DNA of 64,000 nucleotides from a virus, in the IMG/VR virus record IMGVR_UViG_3300002144_000072, positions 33,112 to 97,111 of that record. One strand, given 5' to 3'. The first letter of the stretch is position 1. Every line of letters starts with the position of its first letter. Positions 49,695 to 58,212 of this stretch are shown one piece after another. A model generated the notes under the pieces. The model saw only the letters and a program-made list of their open reading frames with translations, ran no database searches and had not been told where the DNA came from. The position numbers were made by a program, and so were the translations under genes.

Positions 49695-52052
49695 TTACGC
49701 AAGTGTCACAGCGCCGGACATAACGTCGGCAATCTTAACTTGACCTGATTTAACAGTTTTTGGAACACCCTTAGTCATCTGTAGAGGAACAAAGTGTCCG
49801 CAATCGTTTGCTCCTGCATTGTTGTGCAGACCGTTCTGCGCAAAGAATCGCTGGCCAAATCCAGTATACACACCAGTCTTATTCATAGAATCCCACTTGT
49901 TATCTTTGTAGAAAAGAATGTCTGCGGCAGCACCGTAGTTGTGCCAACTACTGCCTGCCGGTGCTGCTTGGGGACCAGTGCCAGCTTTGTACGCAGCATA
50001 CAATGCATTACTGCGTTCAAACGAACGTAGACATTCAGATACACTGCAATCCCAACCTTGTGAAAAATATTCAGTGATAAATGCCTTAATACATTTAGCA
50101 AATACAATCCGTACAGCCGGTTCAAGTGTCATTAATCTAGTAGCTGTTTGCTTCGAATATTTGCTAGGAGCAAAATAATCCTCCGCCAATTGTACGCCAC
50201 CTGTAGCAATTGTAGGAGTGACTGCAGGTGTTGCTGCGGCTGCTCCTGTAGTTGGTGCATATTCGTTTATCTCCGAAACGTGGGCAGCAGTCTCAGTTAT
50301 TTGACTAGCTTCGGTTGCTGCTGTGTATTCTGCAGGCAATGCTCCGGACGTTTCTCTATCTGTAAATTCCGGAGTAAGGAATGTAGGCAACTGATTCTCG
50401 TGCAGTTGCCAAGGCTCGTGCATCGGAATACGTTTCATTATAGAAGTAATAGCGCCTGACTGATATTTTGTAGTAGGCCAATTTATCGGATTAGTCACTG
50501 GGTTAGAATGTGTACTCAACGGCGGAGCTTCTACTGCTGTACCTGCTTGTGTTGCACTTGCTGCGGCAGCAGCATCTGGACCGTTAATATCTACCCTAGA
50601 ACCTTTCATTACAATTGCGCCCGATGCACCAATATCTAGTGTAGCAGATCCTAGCTTGATCGATGTTCCTACGTTGATATCTAAATTTGTAGAACTTGTA
50701 AGTTTTATATCACTACCTGAAAATATATCAGTGGCGCCTAAAGTAGTAATTTTAGTATCCGTACCAACTCCTATGTCTAACGAGTTTCCAATAGTAGCAG
50801 TTGTCTTAGTTCCTACTTTAAGGTCCAAAGATTCTGCTACAAACACTTTCATATCAAGGCCAGCTCTTAAATGTATGTTTTGATTAAAATCACCATTCAG
50901 CCGTCCATTGGCTTTGATATTAACATTGCGGCCTGCTTCAAAGTTAAAGTCTCTATCTGCATAAAAATTAAAGTCGTTTTCAGTGTGTACAGAAATAGAG
51001 TCCTTGGCATAGATATCAATCTTTCCATTGCTGGATAATTCTATCCAAGCAGTACCTCTAGCATTACCAATGTAGATAAGGTCTTCGGCATTATGCATTA
51101 ACAATTGATGCCCTGTTCTGGTTCGAATTCTAAAGTGCTCGCCGTATGGAATTTCAGCTTGGCCAGTGCCTTTGCCTTCTAACAAGTCAACATAGTTTAC
51201 CGGACCATCTGATGCTGATGTAGCTCTATGATAACGATCATCACCGTCATCCATAACAAATTGTGTACCACCTAATCGACTAACTGGAACTGGTTCAGAC
51301 TGACTTTCTGCTGTGCCAATCTTAGCTTTCTTAGCACCGTTTCTACGATCAAGTGGACCAGGAGTAGAAATACCAAATACCATACTTGGTAATTCGCGCC
51401 TAGGAGATGAACTCGATACACCGCGAATATCATCCTCTAATAGCCCTTGTTCTAAGAATCTATCTGCAATAGGATGAATAACTTTTTTAATCTTATTAGG
51501 ATCGCCTGCTTGTTCTGTGCCATTTATGCGTTTGTTGATTTCGGCAACAGGCATGTTCAACGGCTTGCCTGTTAAATCTTTTAAAGGCCCGTATCTTGCT
51601 TTATCAGTAGGATCCATTGTGTACTGATCGCTGCCTGCAATAGCAGGAGTCATGTTGTTAACATATCTTCCGGGCACACATGCAAACCAATAGCCCTGGG
51701 CAGGATCACCGTTTACAAATAAAACAAGAACGTTAACACCAATGTCAGGTGGCACCATCCACATACCGTAGGATTTCTGTGTGTCATTAAATCCATCAAT
51801 TGTAGACTTTGATCCATCGTTCTTCCCCATGAATTCAAATGGAGTATACCCAAAGAAAGGCGATGCATACTTTACAATATAAGTTTGGCTATCTTCACCT
51901 GTTGCATTTGCTTGGGTTTTTAATAGTGTGACCTCAAGCGACCCCATAAACGAAGTGTCAAGGTGTGTGATAACTCTAGCAAGATATATGCCATCGGTTA
52001 GGCCGCCACTGCGTCCTTCTCCTTCTGCTGATGATCTAGTTTCTTGTGCCAT
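49695..52052 (-). CDS. 5: Baseplate spike/hub protein, gp5-type, with C-terminal M15 peptidase domain
   Basis: The 785-aa protein has an OB-fold N-terminal domain (MGSLEVTLLKT, WMVPPDIGVNVLVLFVNGDP at about residues 95-114), then a triple-stranded beta-helix of short repeats (LDINVGTSIKLGSATLDIGA, about 360-490) as in T4 gp5/VgrG. An Ala/Pro/Thr-rich linker leads to a C-terminal peptidase: SSWHNYGAAADILFY (about 699-713, the SxHxxGxAxD motif) and NDCGHFVPL (about 749-757). This matches the D-Ala-D-Ala/endolysin M15 family. T4 gp5 instead carries an internal lysozyme. The enzyme would open the peptidoglycan during injection. Confidence 0.85.
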   Translation of the reverse strand: MAQETRSSAEGEGRSGGLTDGIYLARVITHLDTSFMGSLEVTLLKTQANATGEDSQTYIVKYASPFFGYTPFEFMGKNDGSKSTIDGFNDTQKSYGMWMVPPDIGVNVLVLFVNGDPAQGYWFACVPGRYVNNMTPAIAGSDQYTMDPTDKARYGPLKDLTGKPLNMPVAEINKRINGTEQAGDPNKIKKVIHPIADRFLEQGLLEDDIRGVSSSSPRRELPSMVFGISTPGPLDRRNGAKKAKIGTAESQSEPVPVSRLGGTQFVMDDGDDRYHRATSASDGPVNYVDLLEGKGTGQAEIPYGEHFRIRTRTGHQLLMHNAEDLIYIGNARGTAWIELSSNGKIDIYAKDSISVHTENDFNFYADRDFNFEAGRNVNIKANGRLNGDFNQNIHLRAGLDMKVFVAESLDLKVGTKTTATIGNSLDIGVGTDTKITTLGATDIFSGSDIKLTSSTNLDINVGTSIKLGSATLDIGASGAIVMKGSRVDINGPDAAAAASATQAGTAVEAPPLSTHSNPVTNPINWPTTKYQSGAITSIMKRIPMHEPWQLHENQLPTFLTPEFTDRETSGALPAEYTAATEASQITETAAHVSEINEYAPTTGAAAATPAVTPTIATGGVQLAEDYFAPSKYSKQTATRLMTLEPAVRIVFAKCIKAFITEYFSQGWDCSVSECLRSFERSNALYAAYKAGTGPQAAPAGSSWHNYGAAADILFYKDNKWDSMNKTGVYTGFGQRFFAQNGLHNNAGANDCGHFVPLQMTKGVPKTVKSGQVKIADVMSGAVTLA

Positions 52053-52080
52053 TAATTTACCTTATTGTTGTACAATGTTG

Positions 52081-54786
52081 TTATCCTCGTAATCCTGGTG
52101 GTTTCCAATTTCCAGTGTTTGCTTCTGTGCCGTCACTGAAATTTACAGTTTGATCGGGGCCCCGTGCAATTGCGGCGGTTGTAGCATTATTAGTAGTTGC
52201 ACTAGTAAACGGTACTGGCACTGGTGCTACTGCTGGTGCTACTGCTGCTGGTAAGTTTGAAGTTGGTGCTGCCACTGGTGTATTCGAATCTCTATAATAT
52301 CTATATCTGCCAGTTATTGGTTGAGAAGTATTTGAAGTTGTAGTAGTTCCGCCTGTAGTAGCACCCTTTGTTGACGGCGTGACTGCTGCACTTGCTGATC
52401 CTGGAACTACTGTGCGAGCGCCGCCTGTGCTTTCGACAACTGTTGTTGACGTAGCTTCTGGCTCTCCGACTTCCGTCACTCTATTATCTGTTGGAGACAC
52501 TGGCATTGGTGTTCCTTTTTCAAGTACAGCATTAGTTTCAACTTCCGGACCTTGTGGACCAGGCATCCTTAAACATTTCAATTTTTGTGTCCACTGCCCG
52601 TCTTTAAATATATTGTCACAAGCGTTCACACGATATATACCACCAAACGGACTTTCTTTTCCTGAAGTTGAAAAGTCGTACAATCCAGTTTTTTCATTAA
52701 TGTCAATAGGAGTTTGGAATGACAGGTACACATAGATATTGCCACTTTCGTAATTCATTGTGCCGTCTTCTGTTATTTGATCTTCGGGACCAGCATTTGC
52801 AAAATAGTTTCCTACGCCACTATCAACTAACCAATACGGATCTCCTAATATTTCTAGATCAACACTTACCATGTCTGCACTACTTCCGCTGATGAATGCA
52901 TTTTGAAAAGTTTCTGCAATGTTCTGCTCTGTAGTTTTATCGCTTGATCCGCCCTTATAGCCCATTAACAATTTAGGGTCTCTTGCAGTTCTTGCCCGAC
53001 CCATCTGTGCTGCTTGTGCTGCTGGCGCTTTACCTTCGCCTGTTTTTGTTGTATTGTTTTGTCTTTCGCCTATACCTTGCTGATCTTTGTTGCCTGTTGT
53101 AGATCCTTGGTTTTCCGGTGCTGGGTTTCCAGCAGTATAAAACAAGTTATTAATAGCAATCTCAAACTTTATAATGTCTGCATTTTGCCCAGTGTATATA
53201 TAATTGTAATCTTTAGCAATCAACTTCATTAATTCGTTATATCCGACTGGAGCTGAAGTGACGTTAGAGAATATCGATTGATGTACAAAATAAGGAACTA
53301 CTCGATAGGTTATCTTTTTAGCATAATCTGCAACTAGCGCATCATACTCTAATAATTCAATCTGTACATCTAACTTAAACCATTTAATATATCCAGGGCC
53401 GAATGGCTTCTCTGTAATTGCTTTTTTAGCATAATCAGAGCTAAGAATTACTTGATTGATCATCGAAGTCAACGACTGGCCTTGCCCAAATTGAAATGCT
53501 CTATTCTTAGGGTCTATTGTAATTCCGTCTCTTTTAAGAACGCCTGTCTTGGTATCCCACACATCACTTGATCGCTGAAATAACGGGTTGCCGCCGCTTA
53601 GAACATCAAATCCTAAGCTAGCTATAGCAAGATCATTTTTTTCAGGTTCAGCAGAGGTCACTGTAGTTCCTGGGGCAATTGTTATAGGATATTTTAGATT
53701 TGGTTTTTCTGTTGCCTTATTAGTCTTTGGCGGAGTTCCACCTGCAGAATACCAATCGCTGGCAGTTTTAGGAAACTGAATTTCATATTGATCAGGAATA
53801 GAGATTCGTTTTTCTTTTACTAACTTAGCTTCGTTTTTATTAAGTGCAGATGCAAGACTGTTTTCGCTGCCGTTTAACAAATCATAAACATCGCCCTTGC
53901 CAGCCTTCGTTCCAGATATTTTTATATCTGTATATGTGACATTCATTGCATCTGAGAAGCCTTGCTGGTTATAAGGTATAGCTTCTACTTTATATGTACT
54001 TCCGCCTTCATTTACCGTAAACTTCATAGAAGTTATCTTCATTACAAAAAACTTAGGCTTTACCGATGATATGTTTTGACCTAACTCATTGTATCCTTGG
54101 ATGTCCATCCGTAATACATATGGTGCATTGTCTAGATAACTAAGGTATTTTGCTTTCACTGCGGCATTTTGCATACTTTGTAAAAGCAATCCCATAGAAT
54201 ACGGTTCAAAGATTTCAAAACTAAATTTAAATGCATTACTGTTTCCAGTCTGTGTAGAAGCAGAAATTAGACATCTCATTTGAAAGTCATTAACATAATA
54301 CTCTGGGGTACCAAAAAAAGTTTTAACACGCTGATCGTCAAAGCGGCCGCCTGATGCAAAAATTATATTAGGCAACGAATTAGGCGTCTCCCTGTAAGAT
54401 TTAGGTTTATTAAATTGCTGAGGAGTTAAGCATGCCAGAGTCCATAATATATTAACAGAGGAAAACTTCTCCATAACGTTAGGTGAAAGGCCAGGTAATG
54501 TCTTACGACTATAACTTGCTGTTGTTTTTGTATCTTCAACAATAGTTGAATTGCCAGACTTGTCTAGTTTGTCAGTTGCCTTGGGCAGAAACTTAGCTGT
54601 TATCCTAGACACTTCGCCTACATTCATGTAAGTGTTTGTGGGGTTAGAAATCGCTAGCGTGCCGTCAGGCTTTTTTGCTATTAAGTCAGTTATTGGACTT
54701 AGTGCCCTAGTTGCAAGGTTAGCAACGTTAGTATTTCCAATACTATTATATAGTTGCGGTACGATATTTTTTAAAAAGTCTGCCAC
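52081..54786 (-). CDS. Large hub-region virion structural protein
   Basis: The 901-aa protein starts MADFLKNIVPQLYNSIGNT and contains conserved-looking segments FEIFEPYSMGLLLQSMQNAA, KPKFFVMKITSMKFTVNEGG and, near the C-terminus, YRVNACDNIFKDGQWTQKLK. The last segment reads like the end of a hub domain of the gp27/late-control-D type. A disordered Ala/Thr/Pro-rich tail of about 130 residues follows. Its place between the gp53 and gp5 genes supports a hub function, possibly replacing T4 gp27. This is inferred from order and length, not from a clear match. Confidence 0.6.
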   Translation of the reverse strand: MADFLKNIVPQLYNSIGNTNVANLATRALSPITDLIAKKPDGTLAISNPTNTYMNVGEVSRITAKFLPKATDKLDKSGNSTIVEDTKTTASYSRKTLPGLSPNVMEKFSSVNILWTLACLTPQQFNKPKSYRETPNSLPNIIFASGGRFDDQRVKTFFGTPEYYVNDFQMRCLISASTQTGNSNAFKFSFEIFEPYSMGLLLQSMQNAAVKAKYLSYLDNAPYVLRMDIQGYNELGQNISSVKPKFFVMKITSMKFTVNEGGSTYKVEAIPYNQQGFSDAMNVTYTDIKISGTKAGKGDVYDLLNGSENSLASALNKNEAKLVKEKRISIPDQYEIQFPKTASDWYSAGGTPPKTNKATEKPNLKYPITIAPGTTVTSAEPEKNDLAIASLGFDVLSGGNPLFQRSSDVWDTKTGVLKRDGITIDPKNRAFQFGQGQSLTSMINQVILSSDYAKKAITEKPFGPGYIKWFKLDVQIELLEYDALVADYAKKITYRVVPYFVHQSIFSNVTSAPVGYNELMKLIAKDYNYIYTGQNADIIKFEIAINNLFYTAGNPAPENQGSTTGNKDQQGIGERQNNTTKTGEGKAPAAQAAQMGRARTARDPKLLMGYKGGSSDKTTEQNIAETFQNAFISGSSADMVSVDLEILGDPYWLVDSGVGNYFANAGPEDQITEDGTMNYESGNIYVYLSFQTPIDINEKTGLYDFSTSGKESPFGGIYRVNACDNIFKDGQWTQKLKCLRMPGPQGPEVETNAVLEKGTPMPVSPTDNRVTEVGEPEATSTTVVESTGGARTVVPGSASAAVTPSTKGATTGGTTTTSNTSQPITGRYRYYRDSNTPVAAPTSNLPAAVAPAVAPVPVPFTSATTNNATTAAIARGPDQTVNFSDGTEANTGNWKPPGLRG

Positions 54787-54787
54787 A

Positions 54788-55087
54788 TTATACTCCTAGA
54801 AACTTCTGCAAATTGCTTTTCTTAGGTAGGTAAATTCTAGTTCCGGGAGTAAAATCATAGATGGGATCTCGGAGTACCGACATATTTCGTTGAACAAACA
54901 CCCACCATAGCTTAGGAGTTCCGTATAAGTCGTATGCTAATAAATCAGGACGATGTTTATATTGGTTCTCAATAATATATGTGAAGTCGTCATCCTCAGC
55001 TGGAATTGGCCGAATGTTTAATAATTCCAAGTATAACGAATTTTTTGTGGTAGTTGCCCACGGCGTAGAATTTCCGTAATTTGCCAT
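54788..55087 (-). CDS. 53: Baseplate wedge protein gp53
   Basis: The 99-aa protein has the gp53/LysM-like arrangement: YIIENQYKHRPDLLAYDLYG (about residues 38-57), LWWVFVQRNMSVLRDPIYDF (64-83) and G-T-R-I-Y-L-P near the end. gp53 sits on the baseplate wedges and closes the inner ring with gp6 and gp25. It is shorter than T4 gp53 (196 aa), keeping the LysM-like core. One base separates its start from the end of the gene transcribed before it. Confidence 0.85.
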   Translation of the reverse strand: MANYGNSTPWATTTKNSLYLELLNIRPIPAEDDDFTYIIENQYKHRPDLLAYDLYGTPKLWWVFVQRNMSVLRDPIYDFTPGTRIYLPKKSNLQKFLGV

Positions 55088-55088
55088 A

Positions 55089-56201
55089 TTAAATGTATCC
55101 CACTCCGCCTGATTCTGTCATCTTGCCAGCGGCATAGTTTTGCAGGTTAAACTTGCGCAATCTTTCTCTACTGTATACAGGGCTAACTGTGACTGATATT
55201 GTACTCATTACTGGTACCCAGGTGTTGGTGCCAAATGTATTGCAACGAACATAGTTCACATCGTCTTTTAAGTCTACACTAAAATTTTTAATGATAATTG
55301 GAACTTTGTCAAAGATGCTTGCGCCGTATCCTGTTAAATTACACACCAGTGGAGGATTGCCTGCGAATTCCCCTTGACCGTAAAACATTTTAGTTGCTGT
55401 TTTAAAGAATGTAGTTGCGGCAATCCAGTATGCTGCATCGGATTCTGTTTCGCAACTGAACTCGCCTGCAATTATAATATCTTCTACTGAACTTCCTTTG
55501 TAAGCATGAACTGTGTAATTACTATGAGTAGGATTTAAAGCAGTGTAGTCTGCTTTTGTACTAACTGTGATATTTGGCAAATACGGCCAAACAACACCGC
55601 CTGTGTCAGACAATCTTGCGAATAATGGATTTCCCTTAAACAAGTCCCACTGGCATGTAATTCGTACCCGCCAGTCATCTTTTGCCCCTGGTTGAAGCTT
55701 GATTGCTGAACCGGTTTGTTTTGTAAATTCTGCACCTGCTGGAAGATTTGCTCCACGTTTTAAGCTAAGGATATTGTTGAGCATACCTGCTGCTGTTGAT
55801 AATCCACCTGCAAGGCTCTTTATACCTGTGGCTAAACTACCTCCAGATATTTTAGATAGGGCGGCAATGTTCTCGCCAAGATTTCCAGCAACAGACACAG
55901 CACTGGCTGCGTTTTGTAAAGTACTAATAGCGCCACCAGCTAGGTTTTGAACGCCACCTACTGCATTTTGTATAGTGCTAGCCCCTGGCATTGACCCTAA
56001 TGCTCCAGTGGCTAACGACTGCGCTTGTGATGACAGAGCGTTTAGTCCTGACCCTAATTCTCCGGATTTTTGGCTAATTAATTGTTCTAATCTATCTTTA
56101 TTTGCCGAACTAACTGCATCTGATGCTTGGGTAAATGCTTCAGTCACAGTTTCAGAAGCTTTGCTTAATGCTGCTGTAATTGGGTTTATTGATAATGGCA
56201 T
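55089..56201 (-). CDS. Baseplate/tail-tube-end protein, possibly gp48-like
   Basis: The 370-aa protein has an Ala/Ser/Leu-rich helical first half (about residues 1-150) and a beta-rich second half with LNPTHSNYTVHAYKGSSVED, GEFSCETESDAAYWIAATTF, FFKTATKMFYGQ and VDLKDDVNYVRCN. The second half resembles tube-like domains of baseplate proteins in aquatic T4-like phages. T4 gp48, the tube cap, has a similar length (364 aa) and a tube domain, but the match is not certain. It is the first gene of the baseplate block, behind a late-type promoter and AAGGAA. Confidence 0.6.
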   Translation of the reverse strand: MPLSINPITAALSKASETVTEAFTQASDAVSSANKDRLEQLISQKSGELGSGLNALSSQAQSLATGALGSMPGASTIQNAVGGVQNLAGGAISTLQNAASAVSVAGNLGENIAALSKISGGSLATGIKSLAGGLSTAAGMLNNILSLKRGANLPAGAEFTKQTGSAIKLQPGAKDDWRVRITCQWDLFKGNPLFARLSDTGGVVWPYLPNITVSTKADYTALNPTHSNYTVHAYKGSSVEDIIIAGEFSCETESDAAYWIAATTFFKTATKMFYGQGEFAGNPPLVCNLTGYGASIFDKVPIIIKNFSVDLKDDVNYVRCNTFGTNTWVPVMSTISVTVSPVYSRERLRKFNLQNYAAGKMTESGGVGYI

Positions 56202-56238
56202 TTTGGTGAAATTCCTTAACTTATTTCGTCTTATAGTC

Positions 56239-56246
56239 TATTTATT
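56239..56246 (-). promoter_or_regulatory. Late-type promoter box for the baseplate block
   Basis: AATAAATA on the minus strand. The expected transcript start near 56233 gives a 32-base leader with AAGGAA in front of the ATG at 56201. It lies in the divergent gap shared with the gene-55 leader, and so is the likely entry point for the 25-kb baseplate transcript. Confidence 0.55.
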
Positions 56247-56294
56247 CTGTTAAAAATGTGCTATTATATTAGTATTAATGGAGAACCCTATCTA

Positions 56295-57170
56295 ATGATT
56301 GTACAAAAAGTAAAGTACCTTACTAACAAAGATCTGCTTAGAGAAATACATAAAAGCAAAAAATCGTTCAGTACATACACTGATATGGCTTACAGCGACT
56401 ACGACATTATTTTACCTAGTATAGATAAAATTAATATCAGGACCGTTGCTGAAGCAAAACGCAATCAGGCTAAACGCCTGTCACAAGAAGCTCATGCTGC
56501 GGCTGTTCTAGCAGGAGGCAAAAAACTTCCCTCAAAGGAATTTGAAATAGATTACAAAAAAATAGACAAGCACGATCTAGTGTTTCGAATTATGTCATTT
56601 GAACATGTGCCGCTTGCTCCAGGCCGCAAGAAAACTGTTAAAACTACTGCTGACAGTCACGAAAAAGTAAACTTTCCTCCATACCAACATTGGAAATTTG
56701 ACGACACTGATAATCTTATCTGCGTTGGAAAAAGTCATTGGAAGGGCGGACTAGGCAACGGACACTTTTGTAAAGACCACGGGCAAATGACAAATGATCT
56801 TGCTCGCATGTTTTTAAAGCTATGTGAACGATATGCTACTAGAGGCAACGTTCGAGGCTATACTTACAACGACGAAATGAAAGGTCAAGCGATCCTACAA
56901 CTAACACAAATAGGACTACAGTTTGACGAATCTAAAAGCGATAATCCCTTTGCCTATTATACTGCCGCTGTCACTAATAGCTTTGTGCGTATTATTAATA
57001 TTGAAAAGCGCAATCAAAATATCAGAGATGACATCTTAGAAATGAATGGAATGAATCCTAGTTGGACTAGACAGAATGCCAATAGTGGTGAACACATCGA
57101 ACGTGCGCAAAGCACCGTGACAGAAACAAATGCTCCTGTTCCTGAAACAAATGAAGAACCTAAAGATTGA
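56295..57170 (+). CDS. 55: Late-transcription sigma factor gp55
   Basis: The 291-aa protein is the phage sigma factor that guides host RNA polymerase to TATAAATA-type late promoters. The region GYTYNDEMKGQAILQLTQIG (about residues 206-225), with NPFAYYTAAVTNSFVRIINI and EKRNQNIRDDILEMNGMNPS after it, is the sigma region 2-like core that is strongly conserved in T4-like phages. It is longer than T4 gp55 (185 aa) at the N-terminus. The ATG at 56295 is favoured by GGAG and by homology. Its TGA lies inside the -35 box of the gene-47 promoter. Confidence 0.92.
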   Translation: MIVQKVKYLTNKDLLREIHKSKKSFSTYTDMAYSDYDIILPSIDKINIRTVAEAKRNQAKRLSQEAHAAAVLAGGKKLPSKEFEIDYKKIDKHDLVFRIMSFEHVPLAPGRKKTVKTTADSHEKVNFPPYQHWKFDDTDNLICVGKSHWKGGLGNGHFCKDHGQMTNDLARMFLKLCERYATRGNVRGYTYNDEMKGQAILQLTQIGLQFDESKSDNPFAYYTAAVTNSFVRIINIEKRNQNIRDDILEMNGMNPSWTRQNANSGEHIERAQSTVTETNAPVPETNEEPKD

Positions 57171-57195
57171 CATTTAACCACAGGGGTTGTATAAT
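57167..57195 (+). promoter_or_regulatory. Perfect sigma70 promoter in front of gene 47
   Basis: TTGACA (57167-57172), a 17-base spacer and TATAAT (57190-57195) match the consensus at all twelve positions with ideal spacing. Six bases separate the -10 box from the ATG at 57202, so transcription should start on the start codon itself. Confidence 0.8.
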
Positions 57196-57201
57196 TATAG
57201 T

Positions 57202-58212
57202 ATGAATCTATTTAAAAAAGCAGCATGTTTCACAGACATTCATTTCGGTATGAAGTCTGGTAGTCGTACACACAATCAAGATTGCGAAGATTTCGTTTCT
57301 TGGTTTTGTAAAACCGCAAAAGAGGAAGGTGCAGAAACTTGCATCTTTCTAGGAGACTGGCATCATAATCGCAGCACTACAGACGTTAGTACTATGAATT
57401 ACACTGTCAGCAACTTAGAGAAGCTGAGCAAAAGTTTTGAAAAAGTCTATTTTATTCTAGGCAATCACGATCTGTTCTACAAAGACAAGCGTGAGATCAA
57501 CTCTGTTGAGTTTATGCGCTTGTTCCCTAACATTATTCCTGTTAAAGAACGCTTCACACAAGGCGATGTGACTATCATGCCTTGGCTAGTAGGCGACGAG
57601 TGGAAAACTGTACCCGACATTAAAAGTCGATACATGTTTGCACACTTAGAACTACCTAGCTTTTATATGAACGCTATGGTACAGATGCCCGACCACGGTA
57701 CTATTCAAGCAGGACATTTTGCTAATCAAGAGTATGTGTTTACTGGACATTTCCACAAGCGTCAGAATAATAGAAACATCTGGTACATGGGCAATGCGTT
57801 TCCACATAACTATGCAGATGCATGGGACGACGACCGAGGTATGATGATACTAGACTGGGGCGGCAAGCCAGAGTTTCATACTTGGCCTGAACAGCCTACC
57901 TTTAGAACTTACAAACTAAGTCAGGTAATAGATAATCCCGACGGCTTGCTTCGTAAAAACATGCACTGCCGTGTCACTATTGACTTGCCTATTAGTTTTG
58001 AAGAAGCAAACTTCATCAAAGAAAACTTCATACCGCAGTACAATCTGCGAGAGCTTATGCTTATTCCTGAAAAGGTTGAAGTAGAATCAAACGCAGTTCC
58101 TATCGATATGACTTTTGAAAGTGTTGATACTATTGTTATGAATCAAATCAACGCCATTGATAGTGAGACTTACAATCGAGGCCTATTATTGGACATTTAT
58201 AGAAACCTATGA
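57202..58212 (+). CDS. 47: Recombination endonuclease subunit gp47 (Mre11-like)
   Basis: This 336-aa metallophosphoesterase has CFTDIHFG (Asp12, His14), FLGDWHHN (about residues 48-55), ILGNHDLFY (about 81-89) and FTGHFHKRQ (about 183-191), the full set of two-metal ligands. With gp46 it forms the SbcCD/Mre11-Rad50-type nuclease for end resection and recombination-dependent replication. The ATG at 57202 is used because the catalytic motif follows at the normal distance; it has no Shine-Dalgarno sequence and sits directly after a consensus promoter. It overlaps gene 46 as ATGA. Confidence 0.93.
   Translation: MNLFKKAACFTDIHFGMKSGSRTHNQDCEDFVSWFCKTAKEEGAETCIFLGDWHHNRSTTDVSTMNYTVSNLEKLSKSFEKVYFILGNHDLFYKDKREINSVEFMRLFPNIIPVKERFTQGDVTIMPWLVGDEWKTVPDIKSRYMFAHLELPSFYMNAMVQMPDHGTIQAGHFANQEYVFTGHFHKRQNNRNIWYMGNAFPHNYADAWDDDRGMMILDWGGKPEFHTWPEQPTFRTYKLSQVIDNPDGLLRKNMHCRVTIDLPISFEEANFIKENFIPQYNLRELMLIPEKVEVESNAVPIDMTFESVDTIVMNQINAIDSETYNRGLLLDIYRNL

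Noticed and set aside
56278-56295. Five-codon frame (MENPI, then stop) overlapping the gene-55 start as TAATG
   Set aside because: It could be a leader peptide for coupling, but such a short frame is expected by chance and the same GGAG can serve the gene-55 ATG.
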